The notes below the pieces were generated by a model. It worked only from the letters and a program-made list of their open reading frames with translations. It ran no database searches and was not told the origin of the DNA. The translations under genes were made by a program, and so were the position numbers. 64,000 nucleotides of DNA. It comes from Sphingopyxis sp. 2PD (GTDB lineage: Bacteria; Pseudomonadota; Alphaproteobacteria; Sphingomonadales; Sphingomonadaceae). The stretch spans positions 48,745 through 112,744 of the forward strand of contig NZ_SCMU01000008.1 in the NCBI RefSeq assembly GCF_005503695.1, in the 5' to 3' direction. This document shows, one piece after another, positions 36,185 through 45,793 of this stretch; the first letter of the stretch is position 1, and every line of letters begins with the position of its first letter.

Positions 36185-37186
36185 ATGCGCCGCCTGATTT
36201 ACCCCGCCCTGATCTTTGTTGCGCTCGGCCCGGTGCCGGGAACGGTGCAGCGCTTTCCCGTCGATAACCTCACCCAGCGCGCCAGCGCGCGGTCGCTGGC
36301 GCGGGCGCCGGAGACAAGCGGTACGATGCGCTTCGTGCGCGGCTGGCATCTCGTCAGCCCGCACAGCCGCTTTGGCGGTTTCTCGGGAATCGCGCAAATC
36401 GCGCCTGATCGTTTCCTGCTGATCGGGGACAATGGCTATAGGACGCGGCTGACCTTTAATGGCGAGGGACAGCTGACCGTCTTTAACATCGCGCCCCTGC
36501 CTGTTCCGTCGGGCTGGCCCGACCGCAAAACGATGCTCGACAGCGAATCGCTGTTCGTCGATCCCGCACAGGGGACCGCGTGGGTCAGCCTGGAGCGCAC
36601 CAACCAGCTTTGGCGGTTCGATCATGAGTTGACGAGGCTGGAGGCGCGCTATGCCCCTGCTGCTCTACGCGACTGGCCTCGGGGCCGTGGGCCCGAGGCC
36701 ATGGCGCGGCTCGCCGAGGGGCGAATCATCATCCTGGCCGAGGGGGGACGCGAGGATTCGCGCCGCAATCGCGCGGTGATGCTGGCGGGCGCGCCCGGAA
36801 CCTCATCGGGGCCAGCGACGCGCTTCTTTTATGATTCGCAGGGCAAAGGCGCCGTGAGCGATACCACGCCGCTTCCCGACGGCCGCATCCTCATCGTGCA
36901 CCGCAAAGTCGGCTGGAACCCAATATTCACGACGACTGTGGCCATCGCCGACCCGCACGACATCCGGCCGAACGCCGTTCTGCGCTCGCGGACGATCGGG
37001 GTTGTCCCGCCCGGCCTCGCCGACAATTTTGAGGGCGCCGCGCTGACGGTCGAAAATGGTCGCACTTGGCTCTGGCTCGTCTCCGACAATAATTTTCAAA
37101 GCTGGCAGCGCAGCCTGCTGCTGCAATTCGAGCTGGTGGACCTGCCGCCCGCCCGGACGCCGGACAGCAAAAAGGCGGCCCGGTAA
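36185..37186 (+). CDS. Esterase-like activity of phytase family protein
   Basis: A 333-residue exported protein. The signal (LIYPALIFVALGPVPG) is followed by a beta-propeller-like domain with FGGFSGIAQIAPDRFLLIGDNG and the acidic DSESLFVD and GPEAMARL segments, as in the phytase-like family; function is not established for this group. No catalytic triad is evident. The frame continues into a terminator hairpin whose loop contains the stop codon, so the gene is monocistronic. Start choice is supported by the signal sequence. Confidence 0.78.
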   Translation: MRRLIYPALIFVALGPVPGTVQRFPVDNLTQRASARSLARAPETSGTMRFVRGWHLVSPHSRFGGFSGIAQIAPDRFLLIGDNGYRTRLTFNGEGQLTVFNIAPLPVPSGWPDRKTMLDSESLFVDPAQGTAWVSLERTNQLWRFDHELTRLEARYAPAALRDWPRGRGPEAMARLAEGRIIILAEGGREDSRRNRAVMLAGAPGTSSGPATRFFYDSQGKGAVSDTTPLPDGRILIVHRKVGWNPIFTTTVAIADPHDIRPNAVLRSRTIGVVPPGLADNFEGAALTVENGRTWLWLVSDNNFQSWQRSLLLQFELVDLPPARTPDSKKAAR

Positions 37187-37200
37187 CCCGGCCGCCTTTT
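37171..37200. terminator. Bidirectional intrinsic terminator
   Basis: Stem aaaggcggcc (37171-37180) pairs with ggccgccttt (37190-37199), with T-runs on both strands. The loop contains the stop codon of the phytase-like gene. The same hairpin can end rpmB, which is transcribed toward it. Confidence 0.8.
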
Positions 37201-37222
37201 GGCGTCAGCGATGGAAATGCGC

Positions 37223-37516
37223 TTAAGCGGCCTTTTCGGCCAGCTTCTTCGCGACTTCCTTCTTCACCTTGCGCGCGCCGGCCGAAAGCTGGTCGTCGCC
37301 GGCCTTCAGCAGCCAGTTGTCGAGGCCGCCATTATGCTCGACGGTACGCAGGCCGTGCGTCGACACGCGCAGCTTCACGCCCTTGCCCAGCGCATCCGAC
37401 AGCAACGTCACATTCTGCAAATTGGGCAGAAAGGTGCGCTTGGTCTTGTTGTTGGCGTGGCTGACATTGTTGCCAACCATACGACCCTTGCCGGTCAGTT
37501 CGCAGATGCGCGACAT
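37223..37516 (-). CDS. rpmB: 50S ribosomal protein L28
   Basis: The 97-residue L28 protein of the large subunit. The N-terminus [31 protein letters not shown] is diagnostic in its conserved order of [18 protein letters not shown] and FLPN. The C-terminal lysine/alanine tail is alphaproteobacterial in style. The terminal zinc-type cysteine pairs found in some L28 forms are absent. It is monocistronic and ends near a bidirectional terminator shared with the phytase-like gene. Confidence 0.97.
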   Translation of the reverse strand: MSRICELTGKGRMVGNNVSHANNKTKRTFLPNLQNVTLLSDALGKGVKLRVSTHGLRTVEHNGGLDNWLLKAGDDQLSAGARKVKKEVAKKLAEKAA

Positions 37517-37594
37517 GCTGTTTGTCCTCGTACAAAATTTCGGTTCGGCGTCCGGGTGCGTCCCGCAAAATCGGGGGCGGCAGGACCGGAGTGA

Positions 37595-38113
<519 letters not shown>

Positions 38114-38159
38114 CGAGGGACGTCTGGTTTGGGGCGGATCCGAGATCTTCCGACTGACT

Positions 38160-38247
38160 GTCGCCCCCGCGAAGGTGGGGGCCGCTAGCCGCCTATTCCT
38201 GCGTCGCTGCGTAAACCGACAGCGGCCCCCGCCTGCGCGGGGGCGAC
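38160..38247. repeat. ~88-bp palindromic element, copy 2
   Basis: Same architecture as 27089-27177: gtcgcccccgcg at the left end, its reverse complement at the right, and a variable centre. The inner arms ggggccgct / agcggcccc are shared with the first copy. It is intergenic, between tadA and the cobalamin riboswitch. Confidence 0.75.
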
Positions 38248-38383
38248 GTCTTGCTTCCGGCCAAAACCCGCTGCTCACTGCCCTTCTTTGATAGCAAAAC
38301 ACTCATCCGGCGCCATCCGTATCGGACCGATGCGGTACGGTGATTGACCGCCGCCCCCAAACCAAGCTAACGGGCGGCAAGCG

Positions 38384-38538
38384 ACAGGTTCCCCGGCGAC
38401 GGGGACTAAGAGGGAACGGGAAAACCCCGGCTGCCCCTGCAACTGTACGCGGCGAGCCATCGGCCACATGCCATTGGGACTTTCCGTCCCGAGAAGGCGG
38501 CCGATCCGGCGCTGACCCGCAAGCCAGGAGACCTGCCC
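38384..38538 (+). ncRNA. Cobalamin riboswitch
   Basis: The core elements are in order: a paired region with gggactaagagggaac, then ccccggctgcccctgcaact (the conserved tGCCCCyGCaACTGt block), a variable long stem (ggccacatgcc...aaggcggcc), ctgacccgcaagc, and the B12 box aagccaggagacctgcc at 38521-38537. It lies about 160 bases before btuB and should repress the btuB/cob operon when adenosylcobalamin is plentiful. Its exact outer stem boundaries were not modelled. Confidence 0.92.
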
Positions 38539-38568
38539 GTCGCCGTCGTCTTTCGCGCGGGCAGGGTG

Positions 38569-38646
38569 CACCGGGCGGACGGGGGTGAACCCGCATGACG
38601 ACAAAGTGGACCGCGTTCGCGCGGGGACGTTGTCGTGCGCCCGGTG
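38569..38646 (+). promoter_or_regulatory. Putative expression-platform hairpin of the cobalamin riboswitch
   Basis: Downstream of the B12 box, caccgggcg (38569-38577) can pair with cgcccggtg (38638-38646), with an inner stem acgacaa / ttgtcgt (38598-38604 with 38630-38636). The rest of the leader up to ATG 38698 holds no gene. This could sequester the leader or act as a switchable terminator; no T-run is seen, so translational control is as likely. Confidence 0.45.
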
Positions 38647-38697
38647 GCCCAGACATCGATCCCGCGTGCGTGCGGTGTTGTCGATGAGGTTACCCAG

Positions 38698-40647
38698 ATG
38701 AATTGCGTTTTCCGTCACTCCGTTTCGCTCGCCGTGCTGGCGGCGTCATCCCCCGCGCTTGCCGAGGAAGCGGCGCATGCCGTCGCTGCCGACGGCGACA
38801 GCATCGTCGTGACCGCGACGCGCGCGCCGCTGACCCTTGATGAGATCCCCGCCGCGATCGCGGTGCTCGACAAGGATGCGATCGACCGCGCGCAGGACAT
38901 CGGGGTCACCGAATTGCTGCTGCGCACGCCCGGCGTCAGCATCTCGCGCAACGGCGGTTATGGCACCGCGACGTCGCTGCGCATTCGCGGCGCCGAGTCC
39001 GAACATACGGTCGCCGTCATCGACGGGGTAAAGCTGAACGATCCGTCGTCGACGGGCGGCGGGTTCAACTTCACCAACCTGCTCGTCGGCGACATTTCGC
39101 GGATCGAGGTGCTGCGCGGGCCCCAATCGATCCTGTGGGGCAGCCAGGCGATCGGCGGGGTGGTCAATATCGTGACCGCATCGCCCGAAAAGAGGCTTGA
39201 AGGCAGCTTCGACCTCGAGGCTGGGTCGCGCGACACCGTCAGCGCGCGCGCCGCAATCGGTGGTCGCACCGGGCCGCTCGCCTGGCGCATCGGCGGGCAG
39301 CGTTTCACCACCGACGGCATTTCGTCGCACGGAAAGGCGTTCGGCGGGGTCGAACGCGACGGTTATCGCAACCATAGCGTATCGGGCCGCGCCGAACTGA
39401 CGCTCGCCGACAATGTCAGCGCCGAGGTGCGCGGTTATTATTCGAGCGGCCGCGTCGAATTTGACGGCTTCAACGTCGACAGCAACGATTACGGGCTGAA
39501 CAAGGAATTCGTCGGCTATGCGGGGCTGAATTTCGACCTCGTCGGCGGGCGTTTCCGCAATCGCATCGCCTATGCTCATACCGACACCAACCGCGACAAT
39601 TTCAACCCCGACCGCGCGCGGCCGCAGAGCTTTGAAGCCGACGGCAAAAACAAGCGCTGGGAATATCAGGGCAGCTTCGCCCTCTCCGACCGTATCTCCG
39701 CAATCTTCGGGGCCGAAAACGAACGCTCCGATTTCCGCAGCCGCTCGCCTTCAGCTTCGCTCGCGCTCCCGCTTCCGGCTTTTGCGCGCGGCAAGGCCGA
39801 GCTGACCAGCGCCTATGGCCAGCTCAGCGTCGAACCGGTGGACGGGCTGATCCTGAACGGCGGCGTCCGTTACGACGATCACGACCGCTATGGTGGCCAG
39901 ACCCTGTTCGCGGCGGGGGGCGTCTGGCGCCTGCCCACCGGAACGCTGCTCCGCGCAAGCTATGGCGAAGGGTTCAAGGCGCCGTCGCTGTTCCAGCTGT
40001 TCAGCGAATATGGCAATGTGGCGCTCGATCCCGAGGCAGCGGATGGTTGGGAAGCGGGAATCGAGCAGTCGCTGTTCGATCGCAAGTTGGTTGTCAGCGC
40101 GAGCTGGTTCGACCGCACCACCACGAACCAGATCATCTACAACAGCTGTTCGGGCACCTCGACCAATCCGCTATGTTTTGTTCCGGGCGATCCGGCGACG
40201 CGGCGCTTCGGCTATTATTCGAACGTCGCGCGCAGCAAGGCGCAGGGCGTCGAAGCCGCCGCCGCGCTGACGCTGGGCGGGCTGGTCCTCGACGGCAATT
40301 ATAGCTTGATCGCCAGCGAGGACCGGTCGCCGGGGACCGCCAATTTCGGCAAATGGTTGCCGCGCCGTCCGCGCCATACCGCCAATGCATCGGTCAGCTA
40401 TGGCTTCGGTTTCGGGCTTGAGCTCGGCGCGGCGCTGCGCTGGTCGGGCAAGAGCTACGACAATGCGAGCAACGCAACGCGGCTCGACGACTATACGCTC
40501 GTCGATTTGCGCGCCGAGTTCGCGCTGTCCGACGCGGTCAAGCTGTTCGCGCGCGCCGAGAATGTCTTCGACGAGCAATATATGACGGCATTCCGCTACG
40601 GCTCGATCGGGCGCAGCATCTACGCCGGCATCCGGGGGCGGTTCTGA
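38698..40647 (+). CDS. btuB: TonB-dependent vitamin B12 receptor
   Basis: A 649-residue outer-membrane receptor for cobalamin and related corrinoids. It has a signal peptide (VSLAVLAASSPALAEE), a TonB box in DSIVVTATRAPL, a plug with ITVLRGPQS-type segment RIEVLRGPQSILWGSQAIGG, and a barrel that ends in the terminal aromatic GIRGRF. B12 specificity is inferred from the upstream cobalamin riboswitch and the cob genes behind it. ATG 38698 was chosen because the preceding codons are leader. The following membrane-protein gene starts on the last base of its stop codon. Confidence 0.93.
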   Translation: MNCVFRHSVSLAVLAASSPALAEEAAHAVAADGDSIVVTATRAPLTLDEIPAAIAVLDKDAIDRAQDIGVTELLLRTPGVSISRNGGYGTATSLRIRGAESEHTVAVIDGVKLNDPSSTGGGFNFTNLLVGDISRIEVLRGPQSILWGSQAIGGVVNIVTASPEKRLEGSFDLEAGSRDTVSARAAIGGRTGPLAWRIGGQRFTTDGISSHGKAFGGVERDGYRNHSVSGRAELTLADNVSAEVRGYYSSGRVEFDGFNVDSNDYGLNKEFVGYAGLNFDLVGGRFRNRIAYAHTDTNRDNFNPDRARPQSFEADGKNKRWEYQGSFALSDRISAIFGAENERSDFRSRSPSASLALPLPAFARGKAELTSAYGQLSVEPVDGLILNGGVRYDDHDRYGGQTLFAAGGVWRLPTGTLLRASYGEGFKAPSLFQLFSEYGNVALDPEAADGWEAGIEQSLFDRKLVVSASWFDRTTTNQIIYNSCSGTSTNPLCFVPGDPATRRFGYYSNVARSKAQGVEAAAALTLGGLVLDGNYSLIASEDRSPGTANFGKWLPRRPRHTANASVSYGFGFGLELGAALRWSGKSYDNASNATRLDDYTLVDLRAEFALSDAVKLFARAENVFDEQYMTAFRYGSIGRSIYAGIRGRF

Positions 40648-41195
40648 TGGCGGCGCTGTCGCAGCGCGGCGCGTCTGCGCTATGGGTTGCGCTCCTCACT
40701 GCGGCGAGCACGGCGACGACGCTGGCGCTCGCCTGCGCGACGCCTTTTCCGTCGCTCGCGGCGCTCGCGGCGGTGCATATGCGCCGCCCGGGCGGCGTGG
40801 CGCTGATACTGCTGGCGTGGCTGGCGAGCCAGTGCGTCGGTTTTTTCCTGCTCGGCTATCCGCGCGATGGCAGCACGCTGGCGTGGGGCTTTGCGCTCGG
40901 CACCGCGGCGGTAGGGTCGGCGCTGGCGGGTTATGCCGCGGTGCGGGCGCTGGATTACCGGTCGGTCGCGGCGCGGCTCGCGCTGGCTTATGCGGCGGGT
41001 TTTACCGCGTATAAGGGGATCATCGTTGGCTGGGCGCTGGTGCTGGGCGGGTTGCACACCGCGACGGCGCCCGACCTGCTCGCCGAGCAATTTGTCCGTA
41101 ATGGTGCGATCCTGATCGGGCTGTACGGGCTCTATCGCCTGCTCGTCGCAGCGGGGGTTCCGCCGCCGCCGCAGCCCGCGGCGAGCGCAACCTGA
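40647..41195 (+). CDS. Uncharacterised six-helix membrane protein in the B12 operon
   Basis: A 182-residue, almost entirely hydrophobic protein with about five or six membrane segments (VALLTAASTATTLALACA, VALILLAWLASQCVGFFLL, GFALGTAAVGSALAGYAAV, ARLALAYAAGFTAYKG, and AILIGLYGLYRLLVAAG). I do not recognise a characterised family. C30 is followed by ATPFPSL and C63 lies in the second segment; H44 and H137 are the only other clear metal-type residues. The start overlaps the btuB stop (TGATG) and DUF1636 follows with the same overlap, so it belongs to the riboswitch-controlled operon. A corrinoid or cobalt transport role, perhaps like the solitary BtuM-type transporter, is an inference. Confidence 0.7.
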   Translation: MAALSQRGASALWVALLTAASTATTLALACATPFPSLAALAAVHMRRPGGVALILLAWLASQCVGFFLLGYPRDGSTLAWGFALGTAAVGSALAGYAAVRALDYRSVAARLALAYAAGFTAYKGIIVGWALVLGGLHTATAPDLLAEQFVRNGAILIGLYGLYRLLVAAGVPPPPQPAASAT

Positions 41196-41602
41196 TGCTC
41201 ACGCGCGTCGATCCCGGACCGGCGGTGGTGGTGTGCAACAGTTGCCGCCACAGCCGTGATGCACAGGTCGATGCGGGCGGGGTGCGCGGCGGGGCGCGGC
41301 TGGTTGCGGCGCTCCGCCGCCTGCGCGCGCACGAGCCGCGCTATGCGGGAATTGCCGTGCAGGAGATGGCGTGCCTGTTCGCGTGCCAGGATTTCTGCAC
41401 CGTGCACCTGCGCGCGCCCGACAAGATCGGTTATGTGCTGGGGCGGTTCGGCGCAGACGATGCGGCGGCGCGCGCCATTCTCGACTATGCGGTCCATTAT
41501 GCCGCGAGCGACGATGGCCGCGTCGCCTATGCGCTGTGGCCCGAAGGGGTCAAAGGGCATTTCATCACCCGCATCCCGCCGCCGGGATGGATCGCCGAAT
41601 GA
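41195..41602 (+). CDS. DUF1636 predicted metal-binding protein
   Basis: A 135-residue protein with the family's cysteine pattern: VVVCNSCRHSRDA near the N-terminus and MACLFACQDFCTVHLRAPDKIGYVLG in the middle, a ferredoxin-like arrangement that suggests an iron-sulfur cluster or another metal. DUF1636 proteins are commonly encoded in cobalamin loci, but their reaction is unknown; a redox or cobalt-handling role is conceivable. Both ends overlap neighbouring genes (TGATG at the start, ATGA with cobT), so translation is coupled within the operon. Confidence 0.85.
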   Translation: MLTRVDPGPAVVVCNSCRHSRDAQVDAGGVRGGARLVAALRRLRAHEPRYAGIAVQEMACLFACQDFCTVHLRAPDKIGYVLGRFGADDAAARAILDYAVHYAASDDGRVAYALWPEGVKGHFITRIPPPGWIAE

Positions 41603-42615
41603 CCGCCTTTGGTTCCGTCGCGGCGTTCGAAGCGGCGCTCACCGACCTCGGCGATGCCGACGCCGATGCCCGCGCCGACGCCCGAATGCGGCAGGCCGAA
41701 CTGACCAAACCCGCCGGGTCGCTGGGACGGCTGGAGGAGCTGGCGCTGTTCTTTGCCGGCTGGCAGCGACGGGCGCGGCCACGGATCGACCGCGCCCGCG
41801 CCGCGATCTTTGCCGGCAATCATGGCGTCACCGTGCATGGCGTCAGCGCCTTTCCGGCAAGCGTGACGGCGCAGATGGTGGCGAATTTTGCGAGCGGCGG
41901 CGCGGCGATCAACGCGCTGGCGGGTGCGGCGGGGTTGGAATTGACCGTCGTCGCGCTCGACCTCGATCGGCCGACCGCCGATTTCACTGCCGCAGCGGCG
42001 ATGCGCGCGGATGAGTGCCTCGACGCGCTCAATCGGGGCGCGGCGGTGGTCGAGGCCGATCTCGACCTGGTCGTGCTGGGCGAAATGGGGATCGGCAATT
42101 CGACCGCGGCGGCGGCGCTGTGCGCCCGCAGCTTTGGCGGCGACGCGGCGGCGTGGGTTGGCCCGGGCACCGGGGTCGATGGCCATGGCGTCGCGCGCAA
42201 GGTCGAGGTGGTCGCGCGCGCCCTCGCCTTCCATGGCGGGGCGCCGGTGACCGCGTTCGAGACGCTGCGCAGCGTCGGCGGGCGCGAGATTGCGGCGATC
42301 GCGGGCGCGATTGTCCGCGCCCGCCAGTTGAGGATCCCGGTGCTGCTCGACGGTTTCATCTGCAGCGCGGCGCTCGCACCGCTCGCCGCCGACAATCCGG
42401 CGATCGCGGCGCATTGCATCGCGGGCCATTGTTCGGCCGAGCCGGGGCACCGGCGCCTGCTGGGTCAGCTCGGGCTCGATCCGCTGCTGATACTGAATAT
42501 GCGGCTGGGTGAGGGCAGCGGCGCGGCGGTGGCGGCGAACATCATCCGCAGCGCGCTCGCCGTGCATGACGAGATGGCGACCTTTGCCGAGGCAGAAGTG
42601 TCGGCGTCGCTGTGA
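41599..42615 (+). CDS. cobT: Nicotinate-nucleotide-dimethylbenzimidazole phosphoribosyltransferase
   Basis: Forms alpha-ribazole 5'-phosphate from nicotinate mononucleotide and a lower-ligand base such as dimethylbenzimidazole, in nucleotide-loop assembly. The 338-residue protein has the KPAGSLGRLEELA start block, FAGNHGVTVHGVSAFP, GEMGIGNSTAAAAL, and the catalytic glutamate in LNMRLGEGSGAA. ATG 41599 overlaps the DUF1636 stop; the frame upstream of it is a shadow. This symbol follows enteric nomenclature; alphaproteobacterial papers use cobU for the same function. Confidence 0.95.
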   Translation: MTAFGSVAAFEAALTDLGDADADARADARMRQAELTKPAGSLGRLEELALFFAGWQRRARPRIDRARAAIFAGNHGVTVHGVSAFPASVTAQMVANFASGGAAINALAGAAGLELTVVALDLDRPTADFTAAAAMRADECLDALNRGAAVVEADLDLVVLGEMGIGNSTAAAALCARSFGGDAAAWVGPGTGVDGHGVARKVEVVARALAFHGGAPVTAFETLRSVGGREIAAIAGAIVRARQLRIPVLLDGFICSAALAPLAADNPAIAAHCIAGHCSAEPGHRRLLGQLGLDPLLILNMRLGEGSGAAVAANIIRSALAVHDEMATFAEAEVSASL

Positions 42616-43181
42616 GCGGCTTTGCGCTCCATCTGCTGCGCCACGGGGCGCCCGGCACCCCGGGGTTGCTGATGGGGCGCACCGATTGCGCACCGACGCC
42701 CGCGGGCATCGCGGCGTGCGCAGCGCAGGCGGCGGGGCTGGGCATTGAGCATATTATCGCATCCGACCTTGGCCGCAGCCACGCTGCGGGCGAAGCGATC
42801 AGCCGCGCCCTCGCGCTGCCGCTCACGATCGATCCACGCTGGCGCGAGCTCGATTTCGGCGACTGGGACGGATACCCGAGCGGCGCGGTCGATCAAGACA
42901 CGCTCGGGCAGTTCTGGGAAGATCCCGACGCGAACCCGCCGCCGGGCGGCGAACGCTGGTCGGCGCTGGTCGCGCGCGTGGCGGCCGCGCTGGCCGATCT
43001 GGCGCCGGTGCCGACGCTGGTCGTCGCGCACGGTGGTTCGATGCGCGCGGCGCTGCACATCCTCTGCGGCTTCGACCAGCGCCAGCTGTGGGCCTTCGAC
43101 CTGCCCTATGCGGCGCGGCTGTCGCTCCACGTCTGGCCGGGCGAGCCGATGAGCGCGCAGGTTGTCGGACTGGTGCCATGA
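42612..43181 (+). CDS. cobC: Alpha-ribazole phosphatase, histidine phosphatase family
   Basis: Removes the 5'-phosphate from alpha-ribazole phosphate or from adenosylcobalamin phosphate. The 189-residue protein begins near FALHLLRHGAPG, with the RHG catalytic histidine at residue 11, has the second-arginine region ASDLGRSHAAGEAIS and the proton-donor glutamate in WRELDFGDWDG, and the second histidine in VVAHGGSMRA. The GTG start overlaps the cobT stop. Histidine phosphatases vary widely, so the assignment rests on operon position. Confidence 0.88.
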   Translation: MSGFALHLLRHGAPGTPGLLMGRTDCAPTPAGIAACAAQAAGLGIEHIIASDLGRSHAAGEAISRALALPLTIDPRWRELDFGDWDGYPSGAVDQDTLGQFWEDPDANPPPGGERWSALVARVAAALADLAPVPTLVVAHGGSMRAALHILCGFDQRQLWAFDLPYAARLSLHVWPGEPMSAQVVGLVP

Positions 43182-43897
43182 AGGGCTTGCTGATCGCGGT
43201 CCAGTTCCTGACCCGGCTACCGACGCCGCGTATCACCGTGACAGGTGACGAATTCGCCGCGTCGATGCGCTGGTTCCCGGCGGTCGGGCTGATCGTCGGT
43301 GTGCTTGTCGCGGGTGCAGGCTGGGCGGGGGGACGGATCGATCCCTGGACCGGGGCGCTCGCGGCGCTGCTGGTCTGGGTTGCGGTCACCGGCGCGCTGC
43401 ACCTCGACGGGCTGGGCGACATTGCCGACGCGAACGGCGCGGCGCACAAGAATCGCGACCGGTTGCTGGCGGTGCTGGCGGACCCGCATGTTGGCAGCTT
43501 TGCGGTGGTGACGATCGCCTTGCAGCTGATCGCCAAGCTGGTGCTGCTCCATGCACTGGTCGATCGCCAAGAGTTTGTTGCGATTGCGCTGATTCCCTTT
43601 GCGGCGCGGATCGGCCCGCTCGTCTGGTCGCGTGCGCTGCCCGATCTGCACGCGGGGCTGGGGTCGCGGTTCCGCAATGTCGTGCGTCCCGTTGATTTCG
43701 CGATCTGGAGCGCGCTGCTGCTGGCAGCGGCTTGGGCGTCGCCGTCGCTGCTGGCTGCGCCGCTGGTCTTTCTGCTGTGGGGTTGGTGGCTGAAGCGCAA
43801 GATCGGCGGTATTTCGGGCGACGGCCATGGCGCCGGGATCGAACTCGGCGAAAGCGCACTGCTCGCCACCGCGCTGCTGGTCGTTCATCTGGCATGA
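43178..43897 (+). CDS. cobS: Adenosylcobinamide-GDP ribazoletransferase (cobalamin synthase)
   Basis: An inner-membrane enzyme that joins adenosylcobinamide-GDP to alpha-ribazole, the last main step of nucleotide-loop assembly. The 239-residue protein has FLTRLPTPR near the start, multiple membrane helices, and the family motif HLDGLGDIADANGA with its metal-binding aspartates, plus a GGISGDGHGAGIELGE segment late in the protein. ATG 43178 overlaps the cobC stop. The start of the next gene again overlaps its stop. Confidence 0.94.
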   Translation: MKGLLIAVQFLTRLPTPRITVTGDEFAASMRWFPAVGLIVGVLVAGAGWAGGRIDPWTGALAALLVWVAVTGALHLDGLGDIADANGAAHKNRDRLLAVLADPHVGSFAVVTIALQLIAKLVLLHALVDRQEFVAIALIPFAARIGPLVWSRALPDLHAGLGSRFRNVVRPVDFAIWSALLLAAAWASPSLLAAPLVFLLWGWWLKRKIGGISGDGHGAGIELGESALLATALLVVHLA

Positions 43898-44862
43898 GCG
43901 ACGCATGGACCTGGCACGGCGGCGCGCTGGCAGCGGCGCAGCGCTATTTTGGCGGCACCGACTGGATCGACCTGTCGACCGGGATCAACCCGCATCCCTG
44001 GCCCAGCGCCGCCGACATAGTGTTCGACTGGCAGCGCCTGCCCGACCCCGCGGCGCTGGCGGCGCTCGAAGCCGCCGCGGCGTCGTATTTCGGCGTCGAT
44101 CCGCGCCATGTCTGCGCGGTGCCGGGCAGCGAGATCGGGCTGCGGCTGGTCGGGGCGCTGGTGGGCGGTCCGGCGCAGCATATGGCGCCCGGATACCGCA
44201 CCCATGGCGCGATGATCGCGGGAGGCACGGCGGTCGATCCCGAAGCAACGCGCGAAAGTCGCGGCACGCTGATCCTCGCCAACCCGAACAACCCCGACGG
44301 GCGCGTCATCGACGGCGCGGCGGTACTGGAGCTGCTAGCCGACCGCGACGGCTGGCTGCTGGTCGACGAGGCGTTCGCCGACACCGATCCGGCGCACAGC
44401 GTCGCGGCGGCGGTCGGCAACGACCAGCGGCTCGTCGTCTTTCGCTCGTTCGGCAAATTTTTCGGGCTTGCGGGCGTCCGGCTGGGCTTTGTTATCGCGG
44501 CACCCGCGTTGCTCGCGGCGCTGCGCGACCGGCTGGGCGCATGGCCGCTGGCGGCGGCGGCGATTGCGATCGGCACCGTGGCCTACGCCGATCAGGGTTG
44601 GATCGCCGCGACGCGCGCGCGGCTGCTGCGCGAAGCCTCCGCGCTCGACGCGGTTCTGGGCCGCCATGGCCACCAGCCCATCGGCGCCTGCCCCCTGTTT
44701 CGGCTGATCGCCGTCGATGACGCGCGCGCGCTGTTCGAGCGGCTTGCACGGCGCGCAATCCTGACCCGCCCCTTTGACGACCAGCCACGCTGGCTGCGCA
44801 TCGGCCTGCCCGCCGATGGCGCTGCGCTGGCGCGGCTCGACGCGGCGCTCGCCGATGGCTGA
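43894..44862 (+). CDS. cobD: Threonine-phosphate decarboxylase
   Basis: A PLP enzyme that makes (R)-1-aminopropan-2-ol phosphate from threonine phosphate for attachment to the corrin side chain. The 322-residue class I/II aminotransferase-fold protein has WHGGALAAA at the start, ILANPNNPDGRV, the LLVDEAFAD aspartate that binds the pyridine nitrogen, and PLP lysine in FRSFGKFFGLAGVRLGF. ATG 43894 overlaps the cobS stop. The alphaproteobacterial name is cobC, which can be confused with the phosphatase two genes upstream. Confidence 0.92.
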   Translation: MSDAWTWHGGALAAAQRYFGGTDWIDLSTGINPHPWPSAADIVFDWQRLPDPAALAALEAAAASYFGVDPRHVCAVPGSEIGLRLVGALVGGPAQHMAPGYRTHGAMIAGGTAVDPEATRESRGTLILANPNNPDGRVIDGAAVLELLADRDGWLLVDEAFADTDPAHSVAAAVGNDQRLVVFRSFGKFFGLAGVRLGFVIAAPALLAALRDRLGAWPLAAAAIAIGTVAYADQGWIAATRARLLREASALDAVLGRHGHQPIGACPLFRLIAVDDARALFERLARRAILTRPFDDQPRWLRIGLPADGAALARLDAALADG

Positions 44863-45793
44863 ACCGATCGCGCTCGCGGCGCTGGCGCTCGATGCCGCGT
44901 TCGGCTGGCCGCGGCGGCTCTATTGCCATATCGGCCACCCGGTCGGGCTGTTCGCGCGGATCATCGCTGCCTGCGAGACGCGGTGGAACCGTCCGCAGCG
45001 CAGCGATCGGCGGCGCCGCGCCTTTGGGGTGCTGACCCTGCTGCTGCTGTTGATCGTCGCGGCCGGTCCAGCATGGACAATCCAATATGGGCTGCTCGCA
45101 TCGTTCGGCGGTTGGGGCTGGGTCGGCATTGCTGTGCTGGCCTGGCCTGCGCTCGCGCAGCGCAGCCTGTTCGACCATGTCCGCGCGGTCGCCGAGCAGC
45201 TGGACCGCAACGACCTGCCCGCGGCGCGCGGCGCGGTCGGCGCGATCGTCGGCCGCGACACCGCGGCGCTCGATCAGGCCGGGGTCGCGCGTGCGGCGAT
45301 CGAAAGCCTTGCCGAGAGTTTCTGCGACGGGGTCGCGGCGCCGCTGTTTTGGCTCCTACTCCTCGGCCTGCCCGGCATCTGGGCGTATAAGGCGGTGAAC
45401 ACCGCCGACAGCCTGATCGGCCACCGCGAGGCGCGCTGGCGCGCCTTCGGCTGGGCCGCCGCGCGCAGCGACGATCTGGCCAACTGGATCCCGGCGCGGC
45501 TGTCGGGCGCCCTGATCTGCCTTGCCGCTCGCGGCGGGTGGTGCGTAATGCAGCGCGATGCGCGGCGCCACGCCTCGCCCAACGCCGGCTGGCCCGAGGC
45601 GGCAATGGCGGGCGCGCTGGGGCTGCGACTGGCGGGACCAATCGCTTATGATGGGATCATGCATGACAAGGCCTGGATCGGCGATGGCCGCGTCGATGCC
45701 GATGCCGGCGACATCGATCGCGCCTTGACGATCTATCTGCGCGCTTGCCTGTTCCTGTGGTTGATCGCAGGAGGCACCTTATGGCTGCTTTGA
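44855..45793 (+). CDS. cbiB: Adenosylcobinamide-phosphate synthase
   Basis: A membrane enzyme that attaches aminopropanol (or its phosphate) to adenosylcobyric acid. The 312-residue protein shows the family blocks [56 protein letters not shown], and [16 protein letters not shown], interspersed with membrane helices. ATG 44855 lies within the end of cobD (8-base overlap), and the gene ends 13 bases inside cobQ. Called cobD in alphaproteobacterial nomenclature. Confidence 0.94.
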   Translation: MAEPIALAALALDAAFGWPRRLYCHIGHPVGLFARIIAACETRWNRPQRSDRRRRAFGVLTLLLLLIVAAGPAWTIQYGLLASFGGWGWVGIAVLAWPALAQRSLFDHVRAVAEQLDRNDLPAARGAVGAIVGRDTAALDQAGVARAAIESLAESFCDGVAAPLFWLLLLGLPGIWAYKAVNTADSLIGHREARWRAFGWAAARSDDLANWIPARLSGALICLAARGGWCVMQRDARRHASPNAGWPEAAMAGALGLRLAGPIAYDGIMHDKAWIGDGRVDADAGDIDRALTIYLRACLFLWLIAGGTLWLL

